Source: Leptospira koniambonensis (GTDB taxonomy: Bacteria > Spirochaetota > Leptospiria > Leptospirales > Leptospiraceae). From it: a stretch of 64,000 bases of DNA. The position numbers and the translations under genes are program-made. A model generated the notes under the pieces. That model made no database searches and was not told the origin of the DNA. It worked only from the letters and a program-made list of their open reading frames with translations. Below, in pieces: positions 62,014-64,000 of the stretch. The stretch covers positions 1,054,001 through 1,118,000 of the forward strand of contig NZ_RQFY01000004.1 in assembly GCF_004769555.1 (NCBI RefSeq), in the 5' to 3' direction. Each line of letters begins with the position of its first letter. Positions within the stretch are counted from its first letter, which is position 1.

Positions 62014-62083
62014 AAAATCCGGAAAACGACTGATAATCTATATAGAGCTTAGCTCTGGTAGGTACTCTTGTTTTCCGGATTTT
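62014..62083 (+). terminator. Long-stem hairpin ending one gene and overlapping the next start
   Basis: AAAATCCGGAAAAC (62014-62027) pairs with GTTTTCCGGATTTT (62070-62083), a perfect 14-bp stem; the 42-nt loop holds an AGAGC/GCTCT sub-hairpin. T-rich sequence follows, so it can terminate the upstream gene. It also covers the TTG start (62068) of the next gene. Confidence 0.6.
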
Positions 62084-62658
62084 ATTATAAGGGCGTCAAT
62101 TTTCCCTATTTCTCGAACGCAGCTTCAAAAACACTGACGCCGTCCCGAATCCTAGTCTTAATCCTTCTTATTTTTTCTTTCTCCTTCTCCGTATTTGGCC
62201 AAGGGGAAAATCCTTCTAAACAAGGACCTTCTGATCCTGATATTCTATTTAGGATCGCTGAAGAAGCATATAAGGACCGTCGCTTTTACAAGGCTGCAGA
62301 AAGTCTTCGTAACTTCCTGGTTCTCTATCCTGGAAATTCTAAAAAAAATAGGGTGCTTGGCCTTCTCAAAGATTGTTTTCTGAAGTTGGATCGACCTGAG
62401 AAAGCTTTAGAAGTGAGTCTGGACCTTTACAAAATGGAACCGACAGGAGAATCCGGGTTAGAATCCTACTTGGAAGCCGGGCGCCTACTCGCCAAGATGG
62501 GAGAAATCGACCAGGCGAAGCAGATTTTCTCTTCTATTTGCAGACAATCTTACTCCAGAGCAATGGCAGAAAAAGCCGCCCTGGAATTCTCTGGTATCGA
62601 TCTACTTTCGGATGGGGAAGAATCTTCTCCGGAAGGGGAATCTTGCCGCGAAAAATAA
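62068..62658 (+). CDS. Exported TPR-repeat protein
   Basis: A 196-residue protein with an internal hydrophobic signal (SRILVLILLIFSFSFSVFG, about residues 27-45) and then three or so TPR units: ILFRIAEEAYKDRRFYKAAE, GLLKDCFLKLDRPEKALEV and EAGRLLAKMGEIDQAKQIFS. The only start in frame before the signal is TTG at 62068, with GGTAGG upstream at about 6 nt; this lies in the long hairpin. An unusual start inside the reading frame cannot be excluded. It is 96 bp before the Crp-like gene and probably periplasmic. Confidence 0.65.
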   Translation: MFSGFYYKGVNFPYFSNAASKTLTPSRILVLILLIFSFSFSVFGQGENPSKQGPSDPDILFRIAEEAYKDRRFYKAAESLRNFLVLYPGNSKKNRVLGLLKDCFLKLDRPEKALEVSLDLYKMEPTGESGLESYLEAGRLLAKMGEIDQAKQIFSSICRQSYSRAMAEKAALEFSGIDLLSDGEESSPEGESCREK

Positions 62659-62754
62659 GGAAATACTCGGATTTCAGTCCGAATTCCCTCATCGCGAGCC
62701 GATACTAGTTTATAGTTGAATTCCCACGGAAGAAATTTTTAATCTCTGGTAAGT

Positions 62755-63972
62755 ATGTCCAACGGCTTCTTTCAAATCGTGAATTACCCGAAAGGGTCCT
62801 ATGTCATCGTCGAAGGCAAGAAAGAAGCTCATAATTTCTTTATTATCCGACAAGGCAAGGTCAGGGTTACCCGCGAAAACCAAGTAGTAGGCGAAGACCC
62901 GAATCAACTTTTGGGACCTGGAGATTTTTTCGGAGTGGTTGCTGCAATGAGTCAGCACGCTCAGATCGAATCGGCAATTGCTCTCACTGATGTTTCCTTA
63001 ATTCAGGTAAGTTACGATCAGTTCGGAACTCTGATCCAAAAAAATACTCCAGTAGCGATGAAGATCATTCGCTACTTCTCTATGAAACTCAGACAGTTCG
63101 ACTCTACAATCACTCGTCTGTCTTTCCGTACCGCAGTTGAAGAAGATCCGAATCAGTTGTTCTCAATCGGAGAATATTACTTTAACCAAAAGAATACTCT
63201 TCATGCAGCTTACGCTTTCCAAAAATATCTGCAATATCTTCCTAATGGTCAATTTGCTACTCAGGCAAAACTAAAATTACAAACTGTCAATCAACCGGTC
63301 GCTCCTCCTCCGATAGATTATACAAAGTTTAACCGTGCTTACGGCGATAACGAGATGATCTTTTGCGAGCACGAGCCTGGAAGAGAATTGTATATCATAC
63401 AACATGGAAGAGTGAAGATCACTAAGATCGTAGACTCTAACGAAGTGCTTCTCGCTGTTTTACAAAGCGGAGATATTTTCGGAGAAATGGCACTTTTAGA
63501 TAATAAACCTAGATCCGCTTCTGCAATTGCCTGGGGAGAAGTTCAACTCCTCGCGATTAACAAAGCAAACTTTGAGGGAATGGTGAAAGCACAGCCACAA
63601 TTGGCAACTAGGCTAATCACTCTTCTTTCTGAAAGGATTTGGACTGCTTATAAACAGTTAGCTAACTTACTTATTTCCGATCCTCAAGGAAGGGTTGCTG
63701 ATACATTACTCACTCTTGTGGAGAAAAACAGAGTTAAAGTCATTCCTAAGTCCACATACAATTTCGAGATCGGTACTAAAGACTTGATCAAGATGGTTGG
63801 ATTAACTTATCCTAAAGATGAGAATCTTGTTCTGGATCTGATCTCCAAAAACAAATTTATCAAATTGGACCAGGGAAAAATTTCCTGTACCGATCTTGTT
63901 GAATTAGAAAAATTAGTACAAGCATTCCGCAAAAAATCTCAGATAGACGCTAAGATCAAAAAACGTGCCTAG
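62755..63972 (+). CDS. Crp-like protein with two cyclic-nucleotide-binding domains
   Basis: A 405-residue protein. cNMP domain 1 covers about 5-125 (YPKGSYVIVEGKKEAHNFFI, GPGDFFGVVAAMSQHAQIES; this cassette lacks the usual Glu-x-x-Leu/Arg pattern). Helices at about 130-180 include a TPR-like FSIGEYYFNQKNTLHAAYAF. Domain 2 spans about 195-310, with a good cassette (SGDIFGEMALLDNKPRSASA). The last 85 residues resemble a Crp winged helix (GRVADTLLTLVEKNRVKVIP, FEIGTKDLIKMVGLTYPKDE). Domain 2 probably binds nucleotide and domain 1 is decayed. It is the last gene; 28 bp of the window remain after it. Confidence 0.88.
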   Translation: MSNGFFQIVNYPKGSYVIVEGKKEAHNFFIIRQGKVRVTRENQVVGEDPNQLLGPGDFFGVVAAMSQHAQIESAIALTDVSLIQVSYDQFGTLIQKNTPVAMKIIRYFSMKLRQFDSTITRLSFRTAVEEDPNQLFSIGEYYFNQKNTLHAAYAFQKYLQYLPNGQFATQAKLKLQTVNQPVAPPPIDYTKFNRAYGDNEMIFCEHEPGRELYIIQHGRVKITKIVDSNEVLLAVLQSGDIFGEMALLDNKPRSASAIAWGEVQLLAINKANFEGMVKAQPQLATRLITLLSERIWTAYKQLANLLISDPQGRVADTLLTLVEKNRVKVIPKSTYNFEIGTKDLIKMVGLTYPKDENLVLDLISKNKFIKLDQGKISCTDLVELEKLVQAFRKKSQIDAKIKKRA

Positions 63973-64000
63973 ATATTGATCCCAGCAGTTTTGCAATCTG

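Overview
The window is chromosomal DNA that looks like the spirochaete genus Leptospira. The evidence is a DUF1564 gene (a family described essentially from leptospires), a spirochaetal P83/100-like antigen, many short-signal lipoproteins, a FlgB-FlgC-FliE operon for a periplasmic flagellum, and an hrcA-grpE-dnaK-dnaJ operon behind a CIRCE element. Base composition is moderately AT-rich, which would suit a saprophytic or intermediate species better than L. interrogans, but that is an inference. I see no insertion sequence, integrase, CRISPR array or prophage module. This is mostly backbone with a few odd intergenic islands.

Layout. 1-8.2 kb: serC (cut by the left edge), the P83/100-like protein, an AraC-type membrane regulator, flgB-flgC-fliE, a STAS protein, a lipoprotein and a TPR protein. 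8.2-13.5 kb: membrane subunits of NAD(P) transhydrogenase (pntB and the short pntA part, without the catalytic pntA part), queC-queD, a GC-rich multi-hairpin repeat, a zinc/cation CDF exporter and a family-4 uracil-DNA glycosylase. 13.6-25 kb: two lipase-like lipoproteins, a CarF/TMEM189-type lipid desaturase, a PAS histidine kinase, msrA, a DUF1564 protein, two cyclic-nucleotide-binding proteins, a universal-stress protein behind a strong candidate c-di-AMP riboswitch, ppnP and a chemoreceptor with an unusual C-terminal domain.

25-34 kb: the heat-shock operon hrcA-grpE-dnaK-dnaJ, followed by an oxidoreductase and yqgE, a slipin, and a roughly 190-bp block of scrambled tRNA-like modules. 34-47 kb: an ABC transporter of the LolCD/YbbAP type, a small zinc protein with a structured leader, leuS followed by an AraC/SRPBCC/VOC cassette, a tail-anchored protein, a GHKL ATPase-like protein, thrC and an SPFH-SHOCT protein. 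47-64 kb: signal peptidase I, a PASTA transpeptidase overlapping a DUF115/Maf-type gene, a CsgG-like lipoprotein, two phasin-like genes under near-identical promoters with twin operators, a MocR regulator divergent from an aminotransferase, DUF2804, PPK2, an outer-membrane protein, a glycerophosphodiesterase, and a Crp-like protein with two cNMP domains.

The most interesting signals are (1) the c-di-AMP riboswitch-terminator in front of a stand-alone Usp gene, (2) the tRNA-like cluster at 33.06-33.24 kb, where D, anticodon and T arms occur out of order, and (3) the two phasin-like genes about 5.6 kb apart whose promoters carry the same pair of TGC-N3-GCA operators, 23 bp apart centre to centre. 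Several genes start at TTG codons chosen here by their Shine-Dalgarno sequence.
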